The notes beneath the pieces are model-generated. The model searched no databases and was not told where the DNA came from. It was given only the letters and a program-made list of their open reading frames with translations. From the NCBI GenBank assembly GCA_041396125.1, contig JAWKZG010000011.1, positions 62,001 to 126,000 of the forward strand: 64,000 nucleotides of DNA. The letters run 5' to 3'. Of this stretch, positions 53,548 through 61,835 are shown in pieces. Both the position numbers and the translations under genes were made by a program. How positions within the stretch are numbered: position 1 is the first letter of the stretch; each line of letters begins with the position of its first letter. The DNA comes from JAWKZG01 sp041396125 (GTDB lineage Bacteria; Pseudomonadota; Gammaproteobacteria; Competibacterales; Competibacteraceae).

Positions 53548-54732
53548 ATGTCCGCAACTGCGTCTTTTCAATGGGACGACCCTTTATTACTCGAAAGCCA
53601 GCTCAATGAAGAAGAGCGAATGGTGCGTGACAGCGCCCGCCAATACTGCCAGGAGCAGCTGCAACCGCGGATTCTGAATGCGTTTCGTAACGAGCATTTT
53701 GAGCGTGAAATCATGAGCGAGATGGGCCAGCTCGGCCTGCTCGGTTCAACCCTCCCGGAACAGTACGGCGGCGCCGGGCTCAGCTATGTCTGCTACGGTC
53801 TGGTGGCGCGTGAAGTCGAACGGGTGGACTCCGGTTACCGTTCCGCTATGAGCGTGCAATCCAGCCTGGTCATGTACCCGATTTACGCGTACGGCACCGA
53901 AGCCCAGCGCGAAAAATATCTGCCGAAACTCGCCAGTGGCGAATGGGTCGGCTGTTTTGGCTTGACCGAGCCGGATCACGGCTCCGATCCCGGCGGCATG
54001 AAAACCCGCGCCCGTAAAACCGACGGCGGTTATGTGCTCAACGGTGCCAAGATGTGGATCAGCAATTCGCCCATCGCCGATGTCATGGTGGTCTGGGCCA
54101 AAGACGATGACAACGCGATCCGCGGCTATATCCTGGAGCGTGGCATGCAGGGCCTGAGCACGCCCAAAATCGAAGGTAAAGTCAGCCTGCGAGCGTCTGT
54201 TACCGGCGAGATCGTTATGGATAATGTGTTCGTACCGGAAGCCAATCTGTTGCCCAATGTGAAAGGCCTGAAAGGCCCATTCGGCTGCCTCAACCGCGCC
54301 CGTTACGGCATTGCCTGGGGCGTGATGGGTGCAGCTGAAGCCTGCTGGCACGCGGCGCGTCAATACACCCTGGAACGCAGTCAGTTCGGTCGCCCTCTGG
54401 CAGCTAATCAGCTGATCCAGAAAAAACTGGCCGATATGCAGACCGAGATTGCGCTGGGTCTGCAGGGCGCATTGCAGGTCGGTCGCATGATGGACGAGGT
54501 TGGCGCGGTACCGGAAGCCATCTCGCTGATCAAACGCAATAATTGCGGTAAAGCTTTGGATATTGCCCGTGTAGCGCGCGATATGCACGGTGGCAACGGC
54601 ATCATGGATGAATATCAGGTGATTCGCCATATGGTGAATCTGGAAACCGTGAACACCTATGAAGGTACTCACGATGTGCACGCCTTGATTCTCGGCCGGG
54701 CACAAACGGGTATACAGGCGTTTACGGGATAG
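53548..54732 (+). CDS. gcdH: glutaryl-CoA dehydrogenase
   Basis: A 394-residue acyl-CoA dehydrogenase that oxidises and decarboxylates glutaryl-CoA to crotonyl-CoA, the outlet of lysine catabolism. Evidence is the FGLTEPDHGSDPGGMKTRA flavin block, WISNSPIADV, and the catalytic glutamate E372 in TYEGTHDVHALILGRAQTG, the form specific to this enzyme. A TAGGAG site precedes the ATG. The aminotransferase gene follows after 42 bp, so they are one operon. Confidence 0.95.
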   Translation: MSATASFQWDDPLLLESQLNEEERMVRDSARQYCQEQLQPRILNAFRNEHFEREIMSEMGQLGLLGSTLPEQYGGAGLSYVCYGLVAREVERVDSGYRSAMSVQSSLVMYPIYAYGTEAQREKYLPKLASGEWVGCFGLTEPDHGSDPGGMKTRARKTDGGYVLNGAKMWISNSPIADVMVVWAKDDDNAIRGYILERGMQGLSTPKIEGKVSLRASVTGEIVMDNVFVPEANLLPNVKGLKGPFGCLNRARYGIAWGVMGAAEACWHAARQYTLERSQFGRPLAANQLIQKKLADMQTEIALGLQGALQVGRMMDEVGAVPEAISLIKRNNCGKALDIARVARDMHGGNGIMDEYQVIRHMVNLETVNTYEGTHDVHALILGRAQTGIQAFTG

Positions 54733-54774
54733 TTTTCTCTTAAATTTTACTGGCACAATCCACGGAACAGCATC

Positions 54775-56070
54775 ATGAGCAGCAATCAAGATCTTCTGCA
54801 ACGCCGGCAACAGGCAGTCGCCCGGGGCGTGGCAAATATGCACAACATCTATACGGAGCGGGCGGAAAACGCCGAGCTGTGGGATGTCGAAGGCAAGCGC
54901 TATATCGATTTTGCCGGCGGCATCGCCGTGCTCAATACCGGTCATCGCCACCCCAAGGTAATGGCAGCGGTAGAAGCACAGATGCAGCACTTTACCCATA
55001 CCTGTTTTCAGGTCACTTCGTATGAATCTTATGTGGAGCTGGCCGAGCGTCTGAACACGCTGACGCCGGGCGACCACGCCAAGAAAACCCTGCTTCTGAC
55101 CTCGGGGGCGGAAGCGGTCGAGAATGCCGTTAAAATCGCCCGTGCCTACACCAAGCGCCGTGCCGTTATCGCCTTCGATGGCAGCTATCATGGCCGCACC
55201 AGCCTGACTATGGCCCTGACTGGCAAAGTCGCGGGCTATAAAGCCGGTTTCGGCCCCTTCCCCGGCGAGATTTATCATGTTCCTTACCCCAACGCGCTGC
55301 ACGGGGTAAGTGAAGAAATGGCCCTGAAAGCGCTGGAAATGCGTTTCAAGGTAGACATCGAACCGGAACAGGTCGCTGCGATCATCCTGGAGCCAGTACA
55401 AGGCGAAGGCGGGTTTTATATCGCGCCGCCGAGCTTTCTGCGCAAGCTGCGTACCCTGTGTGACCAGCACGGTATTCTGTTGATCATCGACGAAGTGCAA
55501 ACCGGCTTTGCCCGTACCGGCAAATTATTTGCGATCGAGCACAGCGGTGTGGTGCCCGATCTGATGACCCTGGCAAAAAGTCTGGCCGGCGGCTTCCCGC
55601 TGTCAGCAGTGGTTGGCCGGGCTGAAATCATGGACGCACCGCTGCCGGGTGGACTGGGTGGCACCTATTCCGGTAATCCGCTGAGTTGCGCCGCTGCGCT
55701 GGCCGTGCTGGACGTGATCGAAGAAGAAAACCTGATCGAGCGTGGCCAGCAACTGGGCGAACGCCTGGCTGACCGGTTCCGCACTATGGCTGACCACTTC
55801 GAGTGCATCGGCGATGTGCGTAATCTGGGTGCGATGGTTGCGGTGGAACTGTTCAAAGACGCCAGCCGCAGCCAGCCCGATCCCGAGCTGACCAAGGCAC
55901 TGGTGGCCAAAGCTGCCGAAAACGGCCTGATACTGCTGTCTTGCGGTCTGTACGGAAATGTCAGTCGGGTGCTGGTGCCCTTGACCGCCAGCGATGCTGT
56001 GGTCGATGAAGGCCTGGACATCATTGAAGCGTCTCTGAAAGAGCTAACCGGCGCGTCTGTAGCAGCCTGA
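54775..56070 (+). CDS. davT: 4-aminobutyrate / 5-aminovalerate aminotransferase
   Basis: A 431-residue class-III PLP aminotransferase that moves the omega-amino group to 2-oxoglutarate, giving succinate or glutarate semialdehyde. The PLP lysine is K268 in LAKSLAGGFPLS, the DEVQTGFARTGK block precedes it, and GGTYSGNPLSCAAALAVLD follows. It fits GabT and DavT about equally; pairing with gcdH favours 5-aminovalerate use, and the gbuA branch would also need GABA use. A matching semialdehyde dehydrogenase is not in the window. Confidence 0.93.
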   Translation: MSSNQDLLQRRQQAVARGVANMHNIYTERAENAELWDVEGKRYIDFAGGIAVLNTGHRHPKVMAAVEAQMQHFTHTCFQVTSYESYVELAERLNTLTPGDHAKKTLLLTSGAEAVENAVKIARAYTKRRAVIAFDGSYHGRTSLTMALTGKVAGYKAGFGPFPGEIYHVPYPNALHGVSEEMALKALEMRFKVDIEPEQVAAIILEPVQGEGGFYIAPPSFLRKLRTLCDQHGILLIIDEVQTGFARTGKLFAIEHSGVVPDLMTLAKSLAGGFPLSAVVGRAEIMDAPLPGGLGGTYSGNPLSCAAALAVLDVIEEENLIERGQQLGERLADRFRTMADHFECIGDVRNLGAMVAVELFKDASRSQPDPELTKALVAKAAENGLILLSCGLYGNVSRVLVPLTASDAVVDEGLDIIEASLKELTGASVAA

Positions 56071-56118
56071 TCGAAGTCCGTCAGATATCGCTTTTCTGAG
56101 TCCGGTTCAACCCCGGCA

Positions 56119-56152
56119 ACCCGCATCAGCTTCGCACTGGTGCGGGTTTTTT
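56119..56152 (+). terminator. intrinsic terminator after davT
   Basis: An 11-bp stem (ACCCGCATCAG / CTGGTGCGGGT, one G-U pair) with a 7-nt loop is followed by five T. It closes the gcdH-davT transcript. Confidence 0.9.
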
Positions 56153-56213
56153 ACGTTCAGGGGTAAACTGAACGCTGTACGACGCAACCAGTGAGCAACA
56201 GTGCCCTTTCTTC

Positions 56214-56999
56214 ATGCTTGACAGTCTACTAAGCAGCGCATTCCTGTGGACAGCGCTGGCGGCCGTGCTGGCGGGATTGATACGCGGTTTCAGCGGCTTT
56301 GGTGCCGCTATGGTGTTCCTGCCTGTTGCCAGTGCCCTGTACGAACCCCGGCAAGCAGTGATCCTGTTATATATTGCCGATGGCATTGCCTCTTTACCGA
56401 TGATGCTGCCGGCGCTGCGCCGTTGCGAATGGCGCGAGGTTATTCCAGTGGCACTCGGCGCTACGCTAACCATACCGCTCGGCGTAGCACTGCTGGCCAG
56501 CACGGATCCTTTGCTGCTGCGCTGGCTTATCTCTGGTCTGATCCTGTTATCGGTACTGGCTCTGGCCAGCGGTTGGCGTTATCAGCGCCGACCGCCACCC
56601 TTGGCATGCGTCGGAGTTGGCGGTATGGCAGGATTCTGCAGCGGTCTGGCGGGCCTGGGTGGTCCACCGGTAATCCTGTTCTGGCTGACCGGACAGGCTC
56701 TGGCGGCGACCGTGCGCGCCAATATCATCGCTTTTTTTGCCTATACCACCCTGATCAATGGACTCAGCTATGCCTGGCACGGCCTGTTTAACAGCACCGC
56801 TATCCTGCTCGGTTTGTGCCTGATCCCTTGCTATGCGATGGCCTTGCAGTTCGGCGTGCGCCGCTTTAGCAAAACCTCCGAGCAGTTTTATCGTCGTCTG
56901 GCTTTTACCCTGATCGGTCTGATCGCAATATCCAGCCTGCCTGTTTTCGGTACTTTCTGGCAGCAGGTTTTGCATGGGCTGGGACTCGCCAGCAGCTAA
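56214..56999 (+). CDS. TauE/SafE family membrane permease
   Basis: A 261-residue inner-membrane protein with about eight hydrophobic segments and the family repeats GFSGFGAAMVFLP and GFCSGLAGLGGPPVILFWL. TauE/SafE members export or import sulfoacetate, sulfite or other small anions. Substrate cannot be determined. It is a single gene behind the davT terminator, convergent with the AhpD-like gene. Confidence 0.9.
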   Translation: MLDSLLSSAFLWTALAAVLAGLIRGFSGFGAAMVFLPVASALYEPRQAVILLYIADGIASLPMMLPALRRCEWREVIPVALGATLTIPLGVALLASTDPLLLRWLISGLILLSVLALASGWRYQRRPPPLACVGVGGMAGFCSGLAGLGGPPVILFWLTGQALAATVRANIIAFFAYTTLINGLSYAWHGLFNSTAILLGLCLIPCYAMALQFGVRRFSKTSEQFYRRLAFTLIGLIAISSLPVFGTFWQQVLHGLGLASS

Positions 57000-57016
57000 G
57001 CGGCGCTTTGCTGGGT

Positions 57017-57373
57017 TCAGGGCTTGTTTTTCTGACCACTAAACTCATCAAAGGCCATCAGGGCTTCTGCTGCTGTCATCAATGACGGGCCGCCGCCCAT
57101 ATAAATCGCCACTCCAAGCATTTCCATGAATTCTTCCCGACTGACGTCCAGCTTGACCAGCGTTTGGGCATGAAACCCCAGACAACCTTCGCAACGAGCG
57201 GTAATGGCAATCGCCATCGCGATCAGTTCTTTGGTTTTATGGCTTAGCACACCGTCCTTATTGGCGGCCCGTGACATGGTATAAAATCCATTCAGTACGG
57301 GCGGGATTTCCTTGCGGATCTCTTCCAGGGCGGCACCAATCTCCTGCGTCACTTGCTGATAACTCTGCGACAT
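57017..57373 (-). CDS. carboxymuconolactone decarboxylase family protein (AhpD-like)
   Basis: A 118-residue AhpD-fold protein with the redox pair in CEGCLGFH and following helix. Such proteins are peroxiredoxin-linked disulfide reductants or decarboxylases. The ATG at 57373 has an AGAGGTGATAG ribosome site; an upstream in-frame start at 57412 is less likely. It is alone and divergent from the PaaI-like gene. Confidence 0.87.
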   Translation of the reverse strand: MSQSYQQVTQEIGAALEEIRKEIPPVLNGFYTMSRAANKDGVLSHKTKELIAMAIAITARCEGCLGFHAQTLVKLDVSREEFMEMLGVAIYMGGGPSLMTAAEALMAFDEFSGQKNKP

Positions 57374-57486
57374 GCTATCACCTCTATTTGCGGTTTGATT
57401 TAACACGTACAATTATCGGCAAGCAGCCTGGCAACGGCGTTGATCTGCATCAATCACACACACTTTATTCTTTCCAGCGATTCATC

Positions 57487-57948
57487 ATGACAAGCGATCA
57501 AGACACCCTTTTCCAGCCCCAGGACGACCATTACCATCGCCGGGTGACCGACAGTTTTGCCCGCCAGCGCGCTATGCAGACACTGAAGATTTCCATCACA
57601 AAGCTCGCCCCCGGCAGGATCGAATTGCAGTTGCCTTATCAGATCGAGCTGACTCAGCAGCACGGCTTTATGCATGCCGGCATTATCACCACCGCGCTCG
57701 ATAACGCCTGTGGTTACGCGGCCTTTTCATTGATGCCGGCAGATGCAGCGGTGCTGACGGTCGAGTTCAAGAGTAACTTTCTGGCACCTGCACAAGGCGA
57801 ACGATTCCGGGTATGCGGTCGGGTGCTGAAACCCGGCCGGACACTGACAGTCTGTCAGGCCGACGCGTTTGCTGAACCTGCGGGAAAGCTGATCGCGACC
57901 ATGACCTGCACACTGATGGCCGTGTTTGAACGTGGCATTAAGGGCTGA
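57487..57948 (+). CDS. PaaI-family thioesterase (hot-dog fold)
   Basis: A 153-residue hot-dog-fold protein. The PaaI/YigI-type active-site pattern HGFMHAGIITTALDNACGYAAF is present, followed by VEFKSNFLAPAQGE. It probably hydrolyses acyl-CoA. I chose ATG 57487 because the extension upstream has no homology. Forty nucleotides separate it from the YchJ-like gene, so they may share a transcript. Confidence 0.87.
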   Translation: MTSDQDTLFQPQDDHYHRRVTDSFARQRAMQTLKISITKLAPGRIELQLPYQIELTQQHGFMHAGIITTALDNACGYAAFSLMPADAAVLTVEFKSNFLAPAQGERFRVCGRVLKPGRTLTVCQADAFAEPAGKLIATMTCTLMAVFERGIKG

Positions 57949-57988
57949 TGCCGATAAACAACAATTTCCCAGAAAGGTTTTACCCCGC

Positions 57989-58489
57989 ATGGATACCGAA
58001 TCACCCTGTCCCTGTGGCAGCGGTCTGAATTATGCCGACTGTTGTGGCCGGTTTATCAACGCTGAGCAGCAACCCGTGACCGCCGAACAGCTCATGCGTT
58101 CACGTTTCACGGCCTATGCCAGAGCCGAGTGGAATTATCTCCAGCGTACCCGGCATCCCGCTTTCCGTACCCCCAGCGGTGCCGCCGAGCTGGCCAGCAA
58201 TAGTCAGCACATCAGCTGGCAGCGACTGGAAATCATCAGCGCTCGGGGTGGCCGGGATGATCGGCGCGGCACAGTGGAATTCAAAGCCTGGTATCAGCAG
58301 GACGGTGAGTTGCAAGTGCTGCATGAGCGTTCCCGCTTTGTCCGCAGCGGCGGGCAATGGCTGTACACGGATGGTGATCTCGACCCTGTTCCACGCCACC
58401 CGGCAGGTGCAACGCAGAAAATTGGCCGCAACGCACCCTGCCCCTGCGGCAGCGGTAAAAATACAAACACTGTTGTGGTTAACCCGTAA
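57989..58489 (+). pseudogene. YchJ-like SEC-C motif protein with frameshifted C-terminus
   Basis: A YchJ-family protein (NTF2-like core between two zinc-binding SEC-C motifs). The N-terminal motif is CPCGSGLNYADCCG and the core (LMRSRFTAYARAEWNYL onward, EFKAWYQQDG) is intact. The second motif starts CPCGSGK, but then reads NTNTVVVNP. One missing A in the run 58457-58461 would give GKKYKHCCG and a stop at 58480-58482. The protein as written lacks the last zinc ligands only, so it may still fold. Start at 57989 follows an AGAAAGG site. Confidence 0.8.
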
Positions 58490-58534
58490 ACCCAACCATT
58501 TATTTTTGAACAGATTCTGTACAGGAGCAATATT

Positions 58535-59137
58535 GTGACAACCTCGCCTCAGCCCCCCTTAGTCATTCGCAAATGGTTCAGCCTGACTGAAGAAACCCAG
58601 ACCAATGAAAGCGGCCAGCCGGCTGACGGTCTGCCCTTATACAAATTTGTACTGGCGGCCTGTGTGCGCAATCCCTACGCCGGTCGCTTCAGTCAGGATC
58701 TCAGCGCGATTGTGGAACCCTCGCAAGCACTGGGTGAAATGTTTGGCCAGCGGATTCAGTCTCTGGCAGCAGATCAGCCGATAGAAAGCTACGGCAAGGG
58801 CTGCATCGTCGGCATGGCAGGCGAGTACGAACACGGCAATGCATTTTTGACCAATATTGGTGCTGGCCCGGTGCGCGATGCGGTGGGCGGCGGCAAAGCC
58901 TGGGTGCCTTCAACGGGGAAACGCGCCACAGCAGGCAGCAGTATCGATATTCCTCTGGCCCACAAAGACGCCCTGTACGTTCGCTCGCATTACGACACCA
59001 TCAGCGTCAGTTTCAGCGACTGTCCTGCGGCGGATGAAGTATTGATTGTATGGGCTTTCGCCACTCGCGGCCGTTTACATGCCCGCCTGGGTGGCTTGCA
59101 GGCCAGCGATGTTAAAGGTGAAGACGGACTTTTTTAA
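58535..59137 (+). CDS. amino acid synthesis family protein (AA_synth, DUF1185)
   Basis: A 200-residue cytoplasmic protein of the AA_synth family, whose biochemical role is not established. Typical blocks are VIRKWFSLTEE at the start, AGEYEHGNAFLTN near 98-110, GAGPVRDAVGGGKAWVPSTGKR and the C-terminal GRLHARLGGL. It begins with GTG at 58535 after an AGGAGC site. The next genes (MmgE/PrpD, HpaI aldolase) are convergent. Confidence 0.8.
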   Translation: MTTSPQPPLVIRKWFSLTEETQTNESGQPADGLPLYKFVLAACVRNPYAGRFSQDLSAIVEPSQALGEMFGQRIQSLAADQPIESYGKGCIVGMAGEYEHGNAFLTNIGAGPVRDAVGGGKAWVPSTGKRATAGSSIDIPLAHKDALYVRSHYDTISVSFSDCPAADEVLIVWAFATRGRLHARLGGLQASDVKGEDGLF

Positions 59138-59190
59138 AGCACCTGGTATCAATCTGAGCATACCCAAAACCAGCAACGCCGACACTGTTT

Positions 59191-60528
59191 TCAAACTGCG
59201 CCGGTAATTAACCGGATAAGCTCGGCAATGCTACTCTGCTCTCCCAGTCCGTCGACCGCTAGCTCCAGTGCCGAGGCACGCTCAGCACCCAGCACAGGCG
59301 TTGCCAAGGCATGGAATTTGGCCCGCACCTCAGCCATCGACGCAGGGTCTTCCGGATCGCCACGCGCTTCAGTCGGCGCAGAAGCAAGCCGCCGACCGTC
59401 TTTCAATTGCAGCGTAACCTGGGCGAAGCGGCGGGCGGGAAAAGCCGCATTAAAATCGTCAGACTCCGTAAACAGCATACTGTCCGCAAGGCGCAAAATG
59501 GCTGGATCATTGAACGCCTGCGGGGCGACCTCATCTGCCCCCACGACGCCGCGAACCAACGCAGTAGCACACGGAAACGCCGTGGAATACTGGGCCTGCT
59601 CGGTCGTTTCCGGCCGCCGGATGGCAAGCCGCACCGCCTGGTGAAAAGTATGCACTTCAATGCGTTCGACCTGATCGGCTTGAAGATTATGCTCACGCCG
59701 TAATTGCAGGATTGCCTGTACCGGTGGCTGAGCCCAGCGGCAGATTGGATACGGTTTGAAATACTGCTCGAAAATCCGCCACTTCTCGCCAAGATCAGAC
59801 CAGAGATCAGCCAGATCGTCGCGTTCGACTGTCAGGGCCGGCGCGCCGGTAAATCCGCTAGCCGCCAGATAGGCCGCCGATACCCCAGCCATTGCCCCCC
59901 AACCGGAGCCATCCTTGACCATCGTGGGATGATCGATAACACGCATCATCGGGCTGCGCGGGCCGTGATATTCAGCAATGCCGAGTGCCTCACGCGTAGT
60001 ACCCGTATCGAGCGCAAGCACCCGTGCCCCGAGTGCGGCAGTCGCCAGCGCCACCCAGGCACCGGAAGTATGATAGTCCGACGCACTGCGATGCAGTGCG
60101 ATACCGGCACGGGTGCCGATTTCATAGCCAAGCACCAGCGCGGTCAGAAACTCTGCCCCATCCAGCCGGTCTTCAGCCTCAGACAAGGCTAGCGCAGCCG
60201 GGAACACCCCACAGCCGACGTGCCCTTTCACCAACCTGTGGCCGTCATGCGCATCAAGCGCATCGATACTAACACCACCCGCTAATGCCGCCCCCGCCAC
60301 ACTGACTGCGCGACCATCAAACAGCATCTGCGCGGATCGACCACCAGCACCGAATTGAGCAGTCACATGGTCACGCATAATACGCGACATATCCGTGCGC
60401 GAACCGCTGGCGGTAACACCAATCAAGTCCAGCAGCCAGCGGCGGGCAAATCCTGCTACTGGGTCGGGTAAGTCGGAGAATCTCAGATCATGGATAAATG
60501 TGTACAGCCCCTGCGTCATATTCAGCAC
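59191..60528 (-). CDS. MmgE/PrpD family protein (2-methylcitrate dehydratase-like)
   Basis: A 445-residue member of the MmgE/PrpD family, which includes 2-methylcitrate dehydratase and cis-aconitate decarboxylase. It shows the DLIGVTASGS start block, ALDAHDGHRLVKGHVGCGVFPAALA and KPYPICRWAQPPVQA. It follows the HpaI aldolase gene by 13 nt. No prpB/prpC genes are near, so a role outside the methylcitrate cycle is likely. Substrate unknown. Confidence 0.87.
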   Translation of the reverse strand: MLNMTQGLYTFIHDLRFSDLPDPVAGFARRWLLDLIGVTASGSRTDMSRIMRDHVTAQFGAGGRSAQMLFDGRAVSVAGAALAGGVSIDALDAHDGHRLVKGHVGCGVFPAALALSEAEDRLDGAEFLTALVLGYEIGTRAGIALHRSASDYHTSGAWVALATAALGARVLALDTGTTREALGIAEYHGPRSPMMRVIDHPTMVKDGSGWGAMAGVSAAYLAASGFTGAPALTVERDDLADLWSDLGEKWRIFEQYFKPYPICRWAQPPVQAILQLRREHNLQADQVERIEVHTFHQAVRLAIRRPETTEQAQYSTAFPCATALVRGVVGADEVAPQAFNDPAILRLADSMLFTESDDFNAAFPARRFAQVTLQLKDGRRLASAPTEARGDPEDPASMAEVRAKFHALATPVLGAERASALELAVDGLGEQSSIAELIRLITGAV

Positions 60529-60541
60529 CCTATTCCTGAGC

Positions 60542-61312
60542 TTAGCGCTGTTGCTTGAATCGGGCCGCCAGGGCTTCGCTCTGGCGGGCCAGAATAGCCA
60601 TATCGCTGCCCACAGCCACGAACAAACAGCCTTGTTTTAGCCAATGCTGGGCCTCATCTTCCACTCCGGTCAGTATACCCGGTGCCTTGCCGGTGGCCAG
60701 AATGCGGGCTATCGCATCTTCTATTGCCTGCTGTACCTCGGGATGGCTGTTATCCCCCAGATGCCCCATATCGGCGGCCAGGTCGGAGGGGCCAATAAAT
60801 ATTCCATCCACACCCTCTACCGCAGCGATAGCCTCAATCTCAGATAACGCCTGACGGGTTTCCACCTGCACCAGTACGCAGATTTCTTCAGTGGCGCGGT
60901 GGAAGTAGTTCTTGACTCGCCCGTAGCGGTTGGCTCGCGGCCCGGTGGCAACGCCGCGCAGACCTTGCGGCGGGTAACGGGTGGCAGCTACGGCCTGGTG
61001 CGCCTCTTCGGCATTCTGCACCATGGGCACCAAAAAAGACTGAGTGCCGATATCCAGATAACGCTTGAACAGGACCGGATCGTTCCAGGGCAGGCGAACG
61101 ATGGGTGTAGCCTGACCCGCAGCCATAGCCTGAAGCTGTGATAACACACCGGAGACGTCATTGGGGGCATGTTCCACATCGATCAAGATCCAATCGAAGC
61201 CGGCATTGGCAAGCACTTCGGCAACGATGTTGCTGCACAAAGCGCTCCACAGACCAATCTGAGTGCGACCCGCCTTGATTTCGCGTTTAAAGGTATTTAC
61301 GGGGAGTTCCAT
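60542..61312 (-). CDS. HpcH/HpaI-type class II aldolase
   Basis: A 256-residue Mg2+-dependent aldolase for 4-hydroxy-2-oxo acids. Family residues are visible in WILIDVEHAPND (Asp/Glu/His), VRLPWNDP, the metal glutamate in VLVQVETRQAL and the aspartate in GPSDLAADMGH. It heads a two-gene operon with MmgE/PrpD. The physiological substrate is not clear from sequence. Confidence 0.9.
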   Translation of the reverse strand: MELPVNTFKREIKAGRTQIGLWSALCSNIVAEVLANAGFDWILIDVEHAPNDVSGVLSQLQAMAAGQATPIVRLPWNDPVLFKRYLDIGTQSFLVPMVQNAEEAHQAVAATRYPPQGLRGVATGPRANRYGRVKNYFHRATEEICVLVQVETRQALSEIEAIAAVEGVDGIFIGPSDLAADMGHLGDNSHPEVQQAIEDAIARILATGKAPGILTGVEDEAQHWLKQGCLFVAVGSDMAILARQSEALAARFKQQR

Positions 61313-61690
61313 GGGGTATTCCTCTGTAGTTAGTAGCTAAAATCGTTCTCATTGATGCGAGTCTGCCCGCTCCAGCAAGACCCATCGCAACCCTGCTCAT
61401 TCAGGACGCGGCATATAAAGAAGCATAGCTGATTTCCCCGGCTCCCGGATCGGGCCAGGTCGGTCCACCTAAGTTTGACGAGGATTTCAAGCATTGATCG
61501 ACAAGACCAAGCTCACTAAACGACTGCTTAGCTGTCGAAAAATGGTGGGAGATAGACAGAAATAGCCGCTCTGAAAACAGCGCTTGGAAATGCACTACAG
61601 GGATAAATTAGGATAAGCAGACAAACGGCGCGTTTGACGAATTCTGCTGGAGAAGTCTACGTCACGTAGTTGGTGACATCGATAAAATCG
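61313..61690. other. intergenic stretch before tRNA-Pro
   Basis: About 380 bp with no convincing gene. It contains two short palindromes, AAACG-GCG-CGTTT (61623-61635) and CTACGT-C-ACGTAG (61657-61669). A 64-codon minus-strand frame lacks ribosome site and homology. Confidence 0.5.
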
Positions 61691-61719
61691 GGAAAACGAG
61701 CTTGCAAGCGCAAGTCGTT
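61691..61719 (-). terminator. terminator of tRNA-Pro
   Basis: On minus, AACGACTTGC and GCAAGCTCGTT pair (10 bp with one bulged C, loop GCTT) and are followed by TTTCC. It starts 9 nt past the tRNA CCA end. Confidence 0.65.
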
Positions 61720-61727
61720 GAAAGAAT

Positions 61728-61804
61728 TGGTCGGAGTGATAGGATTTGAACCTACGACCCCTGCCTCCCGAAGGCAGTGCTCTACCAGTCTGAGCTACAC
61801 TCCG
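61728..61804 (-). tRNA. tRNA-Pro (anticodon CGG)
   Basis: A 77-nt gene with encoded CCA. The acceptor pairs CGGAGTG with CACTCCG and discriminator A. The anticodon stem CTGCC/GGCAG holds loop TTCGGGA, anticodon CGG for CCG codons. T-loop GTTCAAATC. It lies 31 nt after the ispB stop on the same strand and may be transcribed with it. Confidence 0.95.
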
Positions 61805-61835
61805 AATTTGATACTGGTTTGGTACAAAAAAACAG

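Noticed and set aside
53746..55500. A 584-codon open frame on minus, opposite gcdH and davT
   Set aside because: It mirrors two clearly real genes whose codon bias keeps the antisense frame open. Its translation lacks any domain and spans two genes and a spacer.
54775..56070. Calling the aminotransferase an acetylornithine aminotransferase
   Set aside because: K268 context and the DEVQTGFARTGK and GGTYSGNP blocks fit GabT/DavT, and context is catabolic.
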